Assembly: GCA_050740255.1 (NCBI GenBank)
Contig: JBOICV010000106.1
Coordinates: 1 to 64,000 of the forward strand
DNA length: 64,000 nt
Source: JBOICV01 sp050740255
GTDB taxonomy: Bacteria; Pseudomonadota; Gammaproteobacteria; Nevskiales; JBOICV01
Reading direction: 5' to 3'
Shown: positions 23,665 to 32,286 of the stretch, piece after piece
Numbering within the stretch: the first letter of the stretch is position 1
How the letters are laid out: each line of letters opens with the position of its first letter
The notes under the pieces: model-generated
Database searches by the model: none
Told to the model about the DNA's origin: nothing
Seen by the model: only the letters and a program-made list of their open reading frames with translations
Translations under genes and position numbers: made by a program

Positions 23665-24495
23665 ATGCCTACAACCCCACGTCCGGGTCTTCCGGGCGTA
23701 AAACACCTCATCGCGGTTGCGAGCGGCAAGGGCGGGGTGGGCAAGTCCACGGTTACCGCCAATCTGGCGCTGGCCTTGCAAGCCGAGGGTTACAAGACCG
23801 GTGTGCTCGACGCCGATATCTACGGGCCCAGCCAGCCGCTGATGCTGGGCGTTCGCAACGCGAAGCCAGCTTCGCTCGATGGCAAGCGCGGCCAGCCAGT
23901 GATGGCCCATGGCTTGCAGACCATGTCGGTTGGCTATCTGATCGAGGAAGACGCGCCGATGATTTGGCGTGGACCGATGGTGACGCAGGCCTTGCATCAG
24001 CTTTTGTTTGATACTGCCTGGGACGGTCTGGATTTTCTCGTCATTGACTTGCCGCCCGGCACCGGTGATGTGCAGCTCTCACTGGTGCAGCGCATTCCGC
24101 TGTCTGGCGCGGTGATTGTGACGACGCCGCAGGAGATTGCACAAACCGTCGCGCGCAAGGGGCTGAAGATGTTTCAGAAAGTCAGCGTGCCGGTGCTCGG
24201 CGTGATCGAGAATATGAGTACCCACGTCTGCTCGAAATGCGGACACGAGGAAGATGTTTTTGGCGCCGGTGGCGCCGACAAGCTGGCCGCGCAGGAAGGG
24301 GTGCCCGTGCTTGGCCGCCTGCCTCTGGATCTGAGCATTCGAGAGCGTGGCGACAAAGGCCGGCCGACGGTCGTCGCCGATCCCGACAGCCGCGCCGCCC
24401 AGGCTTTCCGCGAGATCGCGCGGCGCGTTGTAGACAGAATGCAGGCGACTCAGGGCGCTGCCGCTTTCCCTAAAATTACGATTGAAGAAAGCTGA
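23665..24495 (+). CDS. mrp: Mrp/ApbC-type Fe-S cluster carrier P-loop ATPase
   Basis: 276 residues. The deviant Walker A ASGKGGVGKSTVTANLALAL lies near the N-terminus, with DADIYGPSQP, then DFLVIDLPPGTGD, then the CxxC cluster-binding pair in HVCSKCGHEE. The N-terminal MIP18/DUF59-like domain of longer Mrp proteins is absent. It delivers [4Fe-4S] clusters to apo-proteins. The ATG lies one base after a perfect hairpin and has no visible Shine-Dalgarno sequence, so its translation may be regulated. dcd follows 11 bases downstream, probably in the same operon. Confidence 0.95.
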   Translation: MPTTPRPGLPGVKHLIAVASGKGGVGKSTVTANLALALQAEGYKTGVLDADIYGPSQPLMLGVRNAKPASLDGKRGQPVMAHGLQTMSVGYLIEEDAPMIWRGPMVTQALHQLLFDTAWDGLDFLVIDLPPGTGDVQLSLVQRIPLSGAVIVTTPQEIAQTVARKGLKMFQKVSVPVLGVIENMSTHVCSKCGHEEDVFGAGGADKLAAQEGVPVLGRLPLDLSIRERGDKGRPTVVADPDSRAAQAFREIARRVVDRMQATQGAAAFPKITIEES

Positions 24496-24506
24496 ACGGA
24501 AACCAC

Positions 24507-25070
24507 ATGAGCATCAAAGCCGACAAATGGATTCGCCGCATGGCCACGCAAGGTATGATCGAGCCCTTCTCAGCCGAGCAGGTGCGGCTGGCCAACGGCC
24601 ACAAGATCGTGAGCTACGGCGTATCGAGTTATGGCTACGACGTGCGCTGCGCGGACGAATTCAAGATTTTCACCAACATCAATTCCACGATTGTCGATCC
24701 CAAGGCTTTCGATGCTAAAAGCTTCGTGGATTTCAAGGGCGACTGCTGCGTGATTCCGCCCAATTCCTTTGCGCTGGCGCGCACCGTGGAGTTCTTTCGC
24801 ATCCCGCGCAATATCCTGACCATCTGCCTCGGCAAGAGCACCTACGCGCGCTGTGGCATCATCGTCAACGTGACGCCGCTGGAGCCGGAGTGGGAAGGCC
24901 ATGTCACGCTTGAATTCTCGAACACCACACCGCTGCCAGCCAAGATTTACGCGAATGAGGGTGTGGCCCAGATGCTGTTCCTCGAGTCCGACGAGGTCTG
25001 CGAAACCAGTTATCGGGACCGCGGTGGCAAATACATGGGGCAACGTGGTGTTACGTTGCCGAAGACGTAA
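24507..25070 (+). CDS. dcd: dCTP deaminase
   Basis: 187 residues, full length. Typical features: SYGVSSYGYDVRCADEFKIFTN, FALARTVEFFRIP, GKSTYARCGIIVNVTPLEPEWEGHVTLEFSNTTPLP with the catalytic Glu in the last segment, and the C-terminal lid YRDRGGKYMGQRGVTLPKT. It deaminates dCTP to dUTP for thymidylate synthesis. A second, diverged copy of the lid-coding end occurs 70 bases downstream, suggesting that the gene was partly duplicated or replaced by recombination. Confidence 0.96.
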   Translation: MSIKADKWIRRMATQGMIEPFSAEQVRLANGHKIVSYGVSSYGYDVRCADEFKIFTNINSTIVDPKAFDAKSFVDFKGDCCVIPPNSFALARTVEFFRIPRNILTICLGKSTYARCGIIVNVTPLEPEWEGHVTLEFSNTTPLPAKIYANEGVAQMLFLESDEVCETSYRDRGGKYMGQRGVTLPKT

Positions 25071-25079
25071 ATTTCACAT

Positions 25080-25122
25080 TCCCCCCTCACTCTTCTCTCT
25101 CCTTCAAGGGAGAGAGGACAAG
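25080..25122. repeat. Palindromic repeat between the two dcd tails
   Basis: CTCTCTCC and GGGAGAGAGG pair around TTCAA, preceded by CCCCCCTCAC. It belongs to the same loose class as the element at 51384-51428. It occupies the junction between the complete dcd gene and the detached second dcd tail. Confidence 0.6.
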
Positions 25123-25140
25123 GTGCCGCTGCGCGGCTCG

Positions 25141-25203
25141 ACGTACATGGACAGGGGCGGCAAGTACATGGGGCAGAAGGGTGTGAGTTTGCCCAAGACT
25201 TGA
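25141..25203 (+). pseudogene. Detached second copy of the dcd 3' end
   Basis: The frame reads TYMDRGGKYMGQKGVSLPKT followed by TGA, against SYRDRGGKYMGQRGVTLPKT at the end of the intact dcd. The bases differ at many third positions (for example CAACGTGGT versus CAGAAGGGT), so this is not a recent tandem duplication. There is no start codon or upstream body; it is a remnant of another dcd allele. Confidence 0.8.
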
Positions 25204-25231
25204 CAGGTGCGTTTTATTTACTGGGCCGGAT

Positions 25232-26032
25232 TCAGCCCCTCTGATAACGCTCCAGCAGACCCGGCGCCCAGCGTTTGAGCGTGTGCGCCAGGAACGCTTC
25301 GCGGCCAATTCTGACGATGGCCTGATTTCGCCGGATACCGGTCAGCGTGCGAGCGGCGACCGTTTCGGGTTTCAGGCCGCGCTTGAAGTCCCTTTGGACG
25401 TTCTGCAGAACCTTCGGGGTGTTCATCCTGCCGACGACTTTCACCTTGCCTTCAATCGGTGTCCGGACGTAGCCCGGGCATACGACGGTGACGCCGATGC
25501 CGTGCCGGTGCATCTCGGCACGGAGACACTCCGATAATCCCATGACGGCAAACTTGCTGGCGCAGTAGGTGCTCATGCCGCGCTGACCGGCAAAGCCGGC
25601 CACGGAAGCAATATTGACTACATGCCCACCTTGTTTTCGTGCGGTCATTTTCGGCAGAAACGCGCGACAGCTGTGTACTACTCCCATCACGTTGATGTCA
25701 TGCAGCCGCCGCCAGTCCTCGGCAGGCACTTCGGTCACGAGGCCGGCCATGACAACACCGGCGTTATTGATGAGGAGGTCCACAGCGGGGACGCGGCCAT
25801 GAGCGAAATCCGCGAGCGCCTGCACCTGTGTTTCGTCGGTAACATCCGCGCTGAAAGTCAAAGTCTCCGCGCCCAGCACTGCGCACTGGGCGCGCACCGT
25901 TTCCAGACGTTGGGCATCACGTGCGGTCAGAATCAGCCGCGCGCCCTCCCGTGCAAGCGCCAGCGCGATCGCCTCACCAATGCCGCTGTTGGCGCCTGTG
26001 ATCAAGGCAACTTTTTCTCTAAAGCTCTCCAT
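25232..26032 (-). CDS. Short-chain dehydrogenase/reductase (SDR)
   Basis: 266 residues of the classical SDR fold: LITGANSGIGEAIALALA (NAD(P)-binding glycine loop), INNAG, catalytic Ser in VNIASVAGFAG, and the YxxxK pair in STYCASKFAVMG, then PGYVRTPIEGK. Classical SDRs of this length oxidise or reduce alcohols and ketones; the substrate is unknown. ATG 26032 sits two bases before the stop of the small membrane protein gene upstream, so it ends the long minus-strand train from 33 kb. Confidence 0.92.
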   Translation of the reverse strand: MESFREKVALITGANSGIGEAIALALAREGARLILTARDAQRLETVRAQCAVLGAETLTFSADVTDETQVQALADFAHGRVPAVDLLINNAGVVMAGLVTEVPAEDWRRLHDINVMGVVHSCRAFLPKMTARKQGGHVVNIASVAGFAGQRGMSTYCASKFAVMGLSECLRAEMHRHGIGVTVVCPGYVRTPIEGKVKVVGRMNTPKVLQNVQRDFKRGLKPETVAARTLTGIRRNQAIVRIGREAFLAHTLKRWAPGLLERYQRG

Positions 26033-26033
26033 C

Positions 26034-26306
26034 TCAACGCACCGTAAACAGACCGCGCTTTGCGGGTACCCACCACAGCAAACCGAAAATCAGCGTCAGA
26101 ACGAGTACGCGCACGGGCTCAGGATTACGGGGCTTCAGCACGCGAAAGGCCAGCGGAATCTCGAGCACATGTGCAATCAGGATGATGACCGCGAGCAGCA
26201 CAATCCAGTGCGAGGTCTGACCCTGCCAGGCGAGACCCAGCGCGACGATATAAAGCAGGCTTAAGCCGAATAACTGCGCGATCCAGAAACTACGATTGTT
26301 CAACAT
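26034..26306 (-). CDS. Small membrane protein, function unknown
   Basis: 90 residues from ATG 26306 with AAGGAG at the right spacing. Three predicted membrane helices: FWIAQLFGLSLLYIVALGLAW, IVLLAVIILIAHVLEIPLAF and VLVLTLIFGLLWWVP. No family recognised with confidence. It overlaps the SDR gene boundary by sharing bases around 26032-26036, so the two are probably cotranscribed. Confidence 0.75.
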   Translation of the reverse strand: MLNNRSFWIAQLFGLSLLYIVALGLAWQGQTSHWIVLLAVIILIAHVLEIPLAFRVLKPRNPEPVRVLVLTLIFGLLWWVPAKRGLFTVR

Positions 26307-26376
26307 GAAGTACTCCTTAAAGGTCGTGAAAAGGAAATTCTGACTTGGAAACGACAACGTCCGTAACGAACCAAAG

Positions 26377-28674
26377 CTACCGGGCATGGCTCACTTCATA
26401 CCAGATTGGCGAGGCCCAGGCGCGCTCCTCGATCGTCAGGAAAGTATTGCGCCCTCGAAACGAACCGGGCGCACCGTCGATAACGCAGCAACCTTCGTAG
26501 CCTTTGAAGCCGCTTGCTTCGCTGAACATCCCGTTGGTGGGGTCGAGCCTGCTGCAGTCCACTTTCTTCTCGACATTGCACTGCCAGGCCGACCAGCGGC
26601 AGGACGGCACCTCAAGTACACGCGCGTAGTAATAGGCATCCTGCGCCGCGTTGAACTCCGGATCGGTCCACACGGTGCAGAGCTGTTCCGGATGCGTGCC
26701 CACGCGCACGCTGCAATCATCTATGGACGGACGTTCTATTCGGTCGCGCGTGCGTGCTACGCGCTCGAACACCTTCACGCGCGGCTTGCCCTGCACATCG
26801 ACCCAACCCTTGACGATGTCGATCTGCTGCAGCGGATAATTTTCTGGATCCTGCTGGGCCCATACCGCGATTTGCGGCGACCGGCCAGCTTGATTCGGGG
26901 TGGGCGGGGGCATATCGCCGCCCATTAGTGCACCGGGAATAGCGCCAGTACCTACCGGGTTCACACCCGCTGCCAGCTGCCCGCAGATGTTCGCGGGCAA
27001 TTCCCAGCCGCCGACCGTGCGAATCTTCATGCGCGGACCGGAGGTACCCCAGCTTTCGCCGCGATGCAGCGCATCCCAGATTCCGTCGCGGGTGTTCTCG
27101 GGTGCCCACACACCGGCCAAGCCGCCGGGGTTCAGCGTCCGCGCGAAATCGAGAAAGCGGCGATTGCTGCAATTGGCGGGATCGGCCGGATCGCCGCTGT
27201 CGCAGGCCCAGAAGCCGAGCAGCTCTTTGGGCTCGTCGTCCAGCACACCGCCGTGCCCGACAAAGTTTCTTTCCCCTACACTTCCGGAAATGCCGTTGTG
27301 CGTGTCACTTGCGGCGACGATATTCGCCTTGTAGGGGTTGACGCCGAGCGTCTGCTTGATCGCCAGCCCTTCCGCCATCGCGTTGCGATAGTAGTCCAGC
27401 GCATGCGTGCAGTTGCCGGTGCCTGCCGCCTCGGGATCACTGGCCGGGCGTGACCGCCCGTCGGGGCCCGTGGTCACGCAGCTATCCACCACGTTGTTGC
27501 CGGCCGAGCGGTGGCTGCAGAAGTTGGGATCGGTCAGGGGATCACCCTTGCAGAACTGCGCGCAGCTTGCAGGGTCATCCGGCTGGCCGCGGCAGACGCT
27601 CTTGTTGATCTCGAAATCGCAGGACGATTCCTCGCCGTCCAGATAGCTGCCTTCAAGACCCACCGCGCATTCGGATTGGCCCTTGTGTTGCGTGATTTCC
27701 ACTGCACGGTCGAGGCTGCGGCGCAACCGCGCGTCCGCCGGCGTCATCGGGAAGTAGATATCCGTGGATTCAATCTTGCGCCCCACTGGTACGCCTGTGC
27801 CCGGCTCCATCGGCAGCCACATGCGGCCATCGGACAGGTTTGCGTTGTGCGGAATGGTCAGTACGTCGCAACCCGGAATGGATTTACAGAACAGATTGAG
27901 ATGATCGAAAAGGTCGTAGTCGTCGTTGCCATTCTGCGGATTCAGCGCGGTATCCGGACGCACCGAAGGGAACACCACCAACGGCGTGTGGCTGCTGTCG
28001 CCCTTGAAGATGACATTGCGATGGAACATCTGCGATTGTTCATTGGAGCTGTACTCATAACCGTGCAAGGTGGTGAAGGTGCAGGGTTCGTTTTCCTCTT
28101 CGTTGATCTGTTTGGTGGTCAACCACGCCGTGATGTTGGTGGGGCTTTGCGCCAAGAGGGACTGCAACAACTGCTGTTGCAAAGGTGTCTCGCCCTGCGC
28201 GATCGGCACGATGTTGTCGCGGATGCCCTGACCGATCGCCTGATCGCACAACTGCTGCGTTAGCGGGGTCAAGGCGCAGGTGTTGATGAAGCCCCCGAGG
28301 AATTCGGCATGGTCGGTCACCGCGTTGAAATCGAGCGGCCGGCCGATGCTGACCTCGCGTTGCTGGGTGTACGGATCATTGCTGCCCAGACCTGGCAGGC
28401 CACCCACCTCACCCTTGGCGAAGCGGTGCGCGGCGCGCGGGTCATTGGCGGCATTGAAGAAATAGGCGTCGAGCGAATATGACGTGTGCGTGTGCAGGTC
28501 GCCGAAGTAGGCGTTCTTGCGTCCTTCTCGGTAATCCACGCAGCGCCCGGCGACGGGCCCGGTATCCGGTGGCGGTGCGAACGGCGGCTCGCCGTTGCCA
28601 TTGCTGCCGCCACTCCCGCCGCCGCAGGCCGAGAGCAGACATGCACCGAGAATCAATAGCGGTCGTCGCTGCAT
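26377..28674 (-). CDS. DUF3604 domain lipoprotein
   Basis: 765 residues from ATG 28674. The lipobox LLSACGGG follows a short signal sequence (MQRRPLLILGACLLSACGGG) and a Gly/Ser/Pro linker. The DUF3604 core begins NAYFGDLHTHTSYSLDA, a PHP-phosphoesterase-like metal motif (DxHxH), with later HN, DH and ASDTHNGI segments that would complete the metal site. There are many paired Cys, consistent with a periplasmic or surface location. Family function is not established. One base separates it from the HupE-like gene upstream, which itself overlaps the PpiC-type gene, forming a tight three-gene unit. Confidence 0.85.
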   Translation of the reverse strand: MQRRPLLILGACLLSACGGGSGGSNGNGEPPFAPPPDTGPVAGRCVDYREGRKNAYFGDLHTHTSYSLDAYFFNAANDPRAAHRFAKGEVGGLPGLGSNDPYTQQREVSIGRPLDFNAVTDHAEFLGGFINTCALTPLTQQLCDQAIGQGIRDNIVPIAQGETPLQQQLLQSLLAQSPTNITAWLTTKQINEEENEPCTFTTLHGYEYSSNEQSQMFHRNVIFKGDSSHTPLVVFPSVRPDTALNPQNGNDDYDLFDHLNLFCKSIPGCDVLTIPHNANLSDGRMWLPMEPGTGVPVGRKIESTDIYFPMTPADARLRRSLDRAVEITQHKGQSECAVGLEGSYLDGEESSCDFEINKSVCRGQPDDPASCAQFCKGDPLTDPNFCSHRSAGNNVVDSCVTTGPDGRSRPASDPEAAGTGNCTHALDYYRNAMAEGLAIKQTLGVNPYKANIVAASDTHNGISGSVGERNFVGHGGVLDDEPKELLGFWACDSGDPADPANCSNRRFLDFARTLNPGGLAGVWAPENTRDGIWDALHRGESWGTSGPRMKIRTVGGWELPANICGQLAAGVNPVGTGAIPGALMGGDMPPPTPNQAGRSPQIAVWAQQDPENYPLQQIDIVKGWVDVQGKPRVKVFERVARTRDRIERPSIDDCSVRVGTHPEQLCTVWTDPEFNAAQDAYYYARVLEVPSCRWSAWQCNVEKKVDCSRLDPTNGMFSEASGFKGYEGCCVIDGAPGSFRGRNTFLTIEERAWASPIWYEVSHAR

Positions 28675-28675
28675 T

Positions 28676-29728
28676 TCAAATCCCCTGCCACAGCGTGGCG
28701 GACCACAGCACGCTGCGATCCAGCGTCCAGTACACCGCGATGCCGCCAAGCAGTGTCACAGCAACAGCGTTCCAGCTTGCAGAGCTTTCCCGGCCGCTCA
28801 AGCGGCGCAAGGCTGCCAAGGCCAGCAAGATCGCGCCGACAAAAATCAGTTGCCCGATCTCGACACCGAGGTTGAACAGGAACAAGGCCCAGCCACGCGC
28901 CTGGTTCGGCAGACCGATTTCACTTAACGCGCCGGCGAAACCGAATCCGTGCAGCAATCCGAAGACAAAAGCCACTAGCCAGGGTTTACGCAGCGTCAGG
29001 CTGGCGCGCAGTCCGCATGCAAGGCGTGGCTCATGACTGGCCAGTTCCACCGCAAGCAGTGCGATGCTTAACGCAATCAGGAGTTCTACAGGCTTAGGCG
29101 GCAGACCCCAGATCCCCAACATCGCCAGCGCGAGCGTGAGACTGTGCGCCACCGTGAACGCGGTCAGCGCAGCCACCAGCATGCGTAAGCCCTTGCCTGA
29201 CTTGCGGACGACCAGCATCAATCCCAGCACGAACAGCAGGTGATCGGGGCCGAGCAGGATGTGTTCGATGCCGATGGGTAGATAGGCCGTGAGGCGCGGC
29301 GTTGCTTCCGGATGCGTGCGCTGCTCAAGCACAACCGCGGGGTCGTGGCGATCCAGAGCAATGATTTGCGTCGCGCCGCTGGAGAAGCGTGCCGAAATCA
29401 GGCCCTCCGGCGTGCGTGGATCCAGCCCCTCGAACCGGAACTGTTTCCCGGCCAGCCCGTTGGCGCAGTGCAGGCGCCATTCGCGCACGATGCGGCGCGG
29501 CTCGCGTTGCACCCGCGATTCTCCAAGCACCGTGCACGCCGGATCAAAGCGGGGCACCACTGCAGTTGCGCGGCCATCACGCGTCAGCGGTGTTTTCAGT
29601 GTCGCCACCACCACACCGCCGGCGCCTTCGTCCAGATGCAAGGCGACGGTCTGCAGCTCGTGCGCGGCAGCCGGCAACGCTAGTGCCAACCCGGCCAGGA
29701 TGAACGGGTAGCACCAAGCTCTAGTCAT
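28676..29728 (-). CDS. HupE/UreJ-family membrane protein (HupE_UreJ_2 type)
   Basis: 350 residues from ATG 29728 (ATGA overlap with the gene upstream). Signal peptide ending LALPAAAHE, a periplasmic domain of about 135 residues, then a seven-helix membrane domain that starts at YLPIGIEHILLGPDHLLFVLGL. The H-x5-GxDH pattern is the conserved metal-like motif of the HupE/UreJ superfamily. Further His occur in LLHGFGFAGALSEIGLP. Relatives are proposed Ni/Co permeases, but this subfamily, fused to an extra periplasmic domain and paired with DUF3604, has no established substrate. Confidence 0.85.
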   Translation of the reverse strand: MTRAWCYPFILAGLALALPAAAHELQTVALHLDEGAGGVVVATLKTPLTRDGRATAVVPRFDPACTVLGESRVQREPRRIVREWRLHCANGLAGKQFRFEGLDPRTPEGLISARFSSGATQIIALDRHDPAVVLEQRTHPEATPRLTAYLPIGIEHILLGPDHLLFVLGLMLVVRKSGKGLRMLVAALTAFTVAHSLTLALAMLGIWGLPPKPVELLIALSIALLAVELASHEPRLACGLRASLTLRKPWLVAFVFGLLHGFGFAGALSEIGLPNQARGWALFLFNLGVEIGQLIFVGAILLALAALRRLSGRESSASWNAVAVTLLGGIAVYWTLDRSVLWSATLWQGI

Positions 29729-30588
29729 CCGGATGCGCCCACGATCTCGATCCTGTACTGCGCACGCAGGCGTTCCAGCGCCTGCTTGATCAAGACCTCG
29801 CGTTGCGCGGTCTGGTAATCCCGTCGCACGCGCTCGGCGACCGCGCTCAATACGCCTGGGCGAAATGCGGCACGGCGGGTGATGCGCACTAAATGCAGGC
29901 CGAAGCTGGACGCTACCGGGCCGGACCACTGGCCCTGTGGAAGCTTGGCGAGCGACTCCGCGAAATCAGGGCCGAAATCGCGTCGCAGTTGCGTATTCTC
30001 GGCATCAACCACGATCTGACCGGTCAGGAATGCATCTCCCAGTCCGACGAATTGCTGCGGCGCTTGCGCAAGCCTTGCTCCGATACGGCGCGCTTCGTTG
30101 GGTAGTGCGGAGCCATGCCGGCCACGGCTCAGGAAGACATGCTCGAAGCTCAGGGCCGGCCCGTGTCCGTAGCGCTCCGGATGCTGGTCCAGCCAAGCCT
30201 GCAAGTCTGCCTCGGAGGGGTCGGTCAGCGGCTGCGCGCTATCGAGCAGCAAGCGCATTTTCTGCGTGAGCTGCCGGTGCACGATGAGATCCCGTCGGTC
30301 CAGACCCAGTGCCAGTGCTTCGCGGTAGAGCACCTGTTCGTCAATCCAGCGGTCGAGGCGGGCCTGCACTTCATCAGCCCGCGGCTCGCGACCCTGTTCG
30401 GCGCGAATGGCGTCGCGCAGCGCGGCCTGCTGAGAAGCCGTCACCACGATGTGGGCTGCAGCGTCATCTCCGGCGCCAACCGCACCGTTCACGATGCGAT
30501 CCACCCCAAAGATCGCAACTCCCAGCAGCAGGAAAGCTGTGATGGGCTCGTGCAATGCCGCGCGAACGACAGATCTCATCCTCGCCAT
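29725..30588 (-). CDS. PpiC/SurA-type peptidyl-prolyl isomerase, membrane anchored
   Basis: 287 residues from ATG 30588 with AGGAGG upstream. N-terminal membrane segment (FLLLGVAIFGVDRIV), a SurA-like helical region with RLDRWIDEQVLYREALALGL, then a parvulin-like domain (SFEHVFLSRG through GQWSGPVASSFGLHLVRIT). The rotamase core is shorter and more divergent than in SurA, so it may act as a chaperone more than an isomerase. It is the first gene of the unit with HupE and DUF3604 and presumably helps fold those envelope proteins. Confidence 0.85.
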   Translation of the reverse strand: MARMRSVVRAALHEPITAFLLLGVAIFGVDRIVNGAVGAGDDAAAHIVVTASQQAALRDAIRAEQGREPRADEVQARLDRWIDEQVLYREALALGLDRRDLIVHRQLTQKMRLLLDSAQPLTDPSEADLQAWLDQHPERYGHGPALSFEHVFLSRGRHGSALPNEARRIGARLAQAPQQFVGLGDAFLTGQIVVDAENTQLRRDFGPDFAESLAKLPQGQWSGPVASSFGLHLVRITRRAAFRPGVLSAVAERVRRDYQTAQREVLIKQALERLRAQYRIEIVGASG

Positions 30589-30631
30589 GATGGTTCCTCC
30601 TTCCTGCCACCCTGAACTAGACAACTCAGTT

Positions 30632-31675
30632 TCAATTCTTCATAACCGGAGCCAGATCAAAGCGCATGCGGTCTTCGCCCAGTACGATCTTGCCGTCAAA
30701 TGCCGCGGCCGTAGCTTTCATGAAGATGCGCCGCGCGATGGCGTTCGGCAGCGGCGGAAAGACATGCGTCAACACGAGTTGCCTCACCCCTGCCTGAGCG
30801 GCGACTTCCGCGGCCTGCACGGGGGTGGTGTGATAGTCGCGCACATCGGCGGCAAGCTTGGCGAAACGCGCAAAGCCCGTCTCGCGCGCACGCGCGGAGG
30901 CGCGGTCGGTCAGATGCACTGCCAGGGCTTCGTGCAGCAGCAGGTCGGCGCCCTTCGCGTTCTGGATAGTGGCGGAAGTCTTGGTGGTGTCACCGCTGAC
31001 CACGACCACGCGGCCGGCGTATTCGATCCGGTAACCAACAGCCGGATGCACGGGTGCGTGCTGCACACGGAAAGCACTGACTTTCACACCGTTACGCTCG
31101 AATACGGGCACGGCGGTGTCGCCCGTCGGCATCGCAAAGGCATGGGCCACTGCCGCACTGCCAGCCCTGGGCATGTATTCCTCGGCATGGTGCGCGACGC
31201 GGTAGGTGACGTCCTGTGCGTAGACCCTGCGGAAGCCCTCCACAATCTGTTCAATTCCGGGCGGCCCGTAGATATCGAGTGCTTGCTTGCGTCCGGCGAT
31301 CCAGCTCTGGGTGATCGCTTCGCCGATCTCGCCGATATGGTCGGAATGGAAATGCGTGACGAGGATGCCCGACAACTGCGAGACCGGCAGGTTCATCAGG
31401 TCCACGTTGCGCCACGAGCCCGGCCCGGCGTCAATCAAAAGAAATTCGCCATTGGCCAGCACTGCGGTACAAGGGCCGGCGCGGTTTTCGTCCGGGAGCG
31501 CCGCCGCTGTGCCGCAGAGAAACACATGCAACTGCCCATCGATCAGCAGCGACTGATCCGCACGCGTCAGCATCTTGTCAACGCGCCAATTGATGCCGCG
31601 CTCGCTGGTCATGACTGCAAGCAGCAATCCGAATCCCACCGCGACTGCCATTGCGCCCACCAGCAGCTTCTTCAT
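30632..31675 (-). CDS. Metallo-beta-lactamase fold hydrolase (RNase Z/arylsulfatase-like), membrane anchored
   Basis: 347 residues. An N-terminal hydrophobic anchor (LLVGAMAVAVGFGLLLAVM) is followed by the MBL fold: GTAAALP, LLIDAGPG, THFHSDHIGEIGE (HxHxDH dinuclear metal site), VVSGDTTKT (bridging Asp) and LVLTHVFPP. Sequence order resembles the RNase Z-like subgroup, but the anchor places it in the periplasm, where a tRNA-processing role is unlikely. Substrate unknown. It lies 11 bases downstream of the HCCA isomerase-like gene on the same strand. Confidence 0.87.
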   Translation of the reverse strand: MKKLLVGAMAVAVGFGLLLAVMTSERGINWRVDKMLTRADQSLLIDGQLHVFLCGTAAALPDENRAGPCTAVLANGEFLLIDAGPGSWRNVDLMNLPVSQLSGILVTHFHSDHIGEIGEAITQSWIAGRKQALDIYGPPGIEQIVEGFRRVYAQDVTYRVAHHAEEYMPRAGSAAVAHAFAMPTGDTAVPVFERNGVKVSAFRVQHAPVHPAVGYRIEYAGRVVVVSGDTTKTSATIQNAKGADLLLHEALAVHLTDRASARARETGFARFAKLAADVRDYHTTPVQAAEVAAQAGVRQLVLTHVFPPLPNAIARRIFMKATAAAFDGKIVLGEDRMRFDLAPVMKN

Positions 31676-31686
31676 ACGTTCTCCAG

Positions 31687-32283
31687 TTAATTCCGACGCG
31701 CAAGCCCGGCATCACGCAAGGCCTGCTCCAGATCCACAATGCGGTCCTGGCCCCAGTGAGCCTCAGCGTTGAACACAAAGGTCGGTACACCCCACTGACC
31801 CAGGCTGGCCAGCCGCGCGGTGTTCTGCTCGACTTGCTCGCGATAGTCCGGATTGGCGATGGCGGCGACGCAGTCGCTCCAGGTCAGACCGTTGCCTTCG
31901 CATAAGCCGCGCAAGACGTCGTCGCGCAGCACCTCCGCGCCTTCGGCCCAGATGCCGCGGCTCGCGGCGCGCACGAACTCGCCGAGCCTTCCGATTTTCT
32001 GTGCATGTTCCGCGACGCACAGGCAGCGCCACACCCCTTCACCGAGCGGGTCATGGATTTTTCCGAACGGCATGCCGAGGCGGCGGGCGTCGCGCGCGGC
32101 GTCGCGCAGGATGTAGAGCTGCTTCGCCAGTGGTAGCGGCTGTCCGCGCATCGCCATCGGCCGTACGCCGCGATAGACCAGCTCGATGTCGTAGCGCTGT
32201 GGCAGGTCAAAGGCGCGCGGCGTCGCGAGATAGGAGTAAGGGCTGCGGAAGGAAAAGAAAAACTCAACCTGGGGCTTGCTCAT
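31687..32283 (-). CDS. DsbA-fold 2-hydroxychromene-2-carboxylate isomerase family protein
   Basis: 198 residues. The kappa-GST/HCCA start VEFFFSFRSPYSYLATPRAF is clear, with the Ser of the RSPYSY segment in the position of the catalytic Ser, and the C-terminal NTARLASLGQWGVPTFVFN holds the cis-Pro GVPTF loop. The prototype (NahD) isomerises a ring-opened naphthalene intermediate with glutathione, so a role in aromatic or thiol chemistry is likely. A second member follows four bases upstream on the same strand. Confidence 0.85.
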   Translation of the reverse strand: MSKPQVEFFFSFRSPYSYLATPRAFDLPQRYDIELVYRGVRPMAMRGQPLPLAKQLYILRDAARDARRLGMPFGKIHDPLGEGVWRCLCVAEHAQKIGRLGEFVRAASRGIWAEGAEVLRDDVLRGLCEGNGLTWSDCVAAIANPDYREQVEQNTARLASLGQWGVPTFVFNAEAHWGQDRIVDLEQALRDAGLARRN

Positions 32284-32286
32284 GCA

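Noticed and set aside
23366..23665. 99-residue Met/Val/Ala-rich frame in the His/RDG protein gene
   Set aside because: It is a +1 reading of the repeat region; the exported-protein frame has a signal peptide and ribosome binding site.
24901..25203. A 100-residue frame joining dcd to the second tail
   Set aside because: The first two thirds is an out-of-frame reading of dcd and the repeat; only the last 20 codons match a protein, so it was annotated as a tail remnant.
30449..31690. 413-residue plus-strand open frame
   Set aside because: Antisense to the PpiC-like and MBL genes, both of which show intact catalytic or structural motifs.
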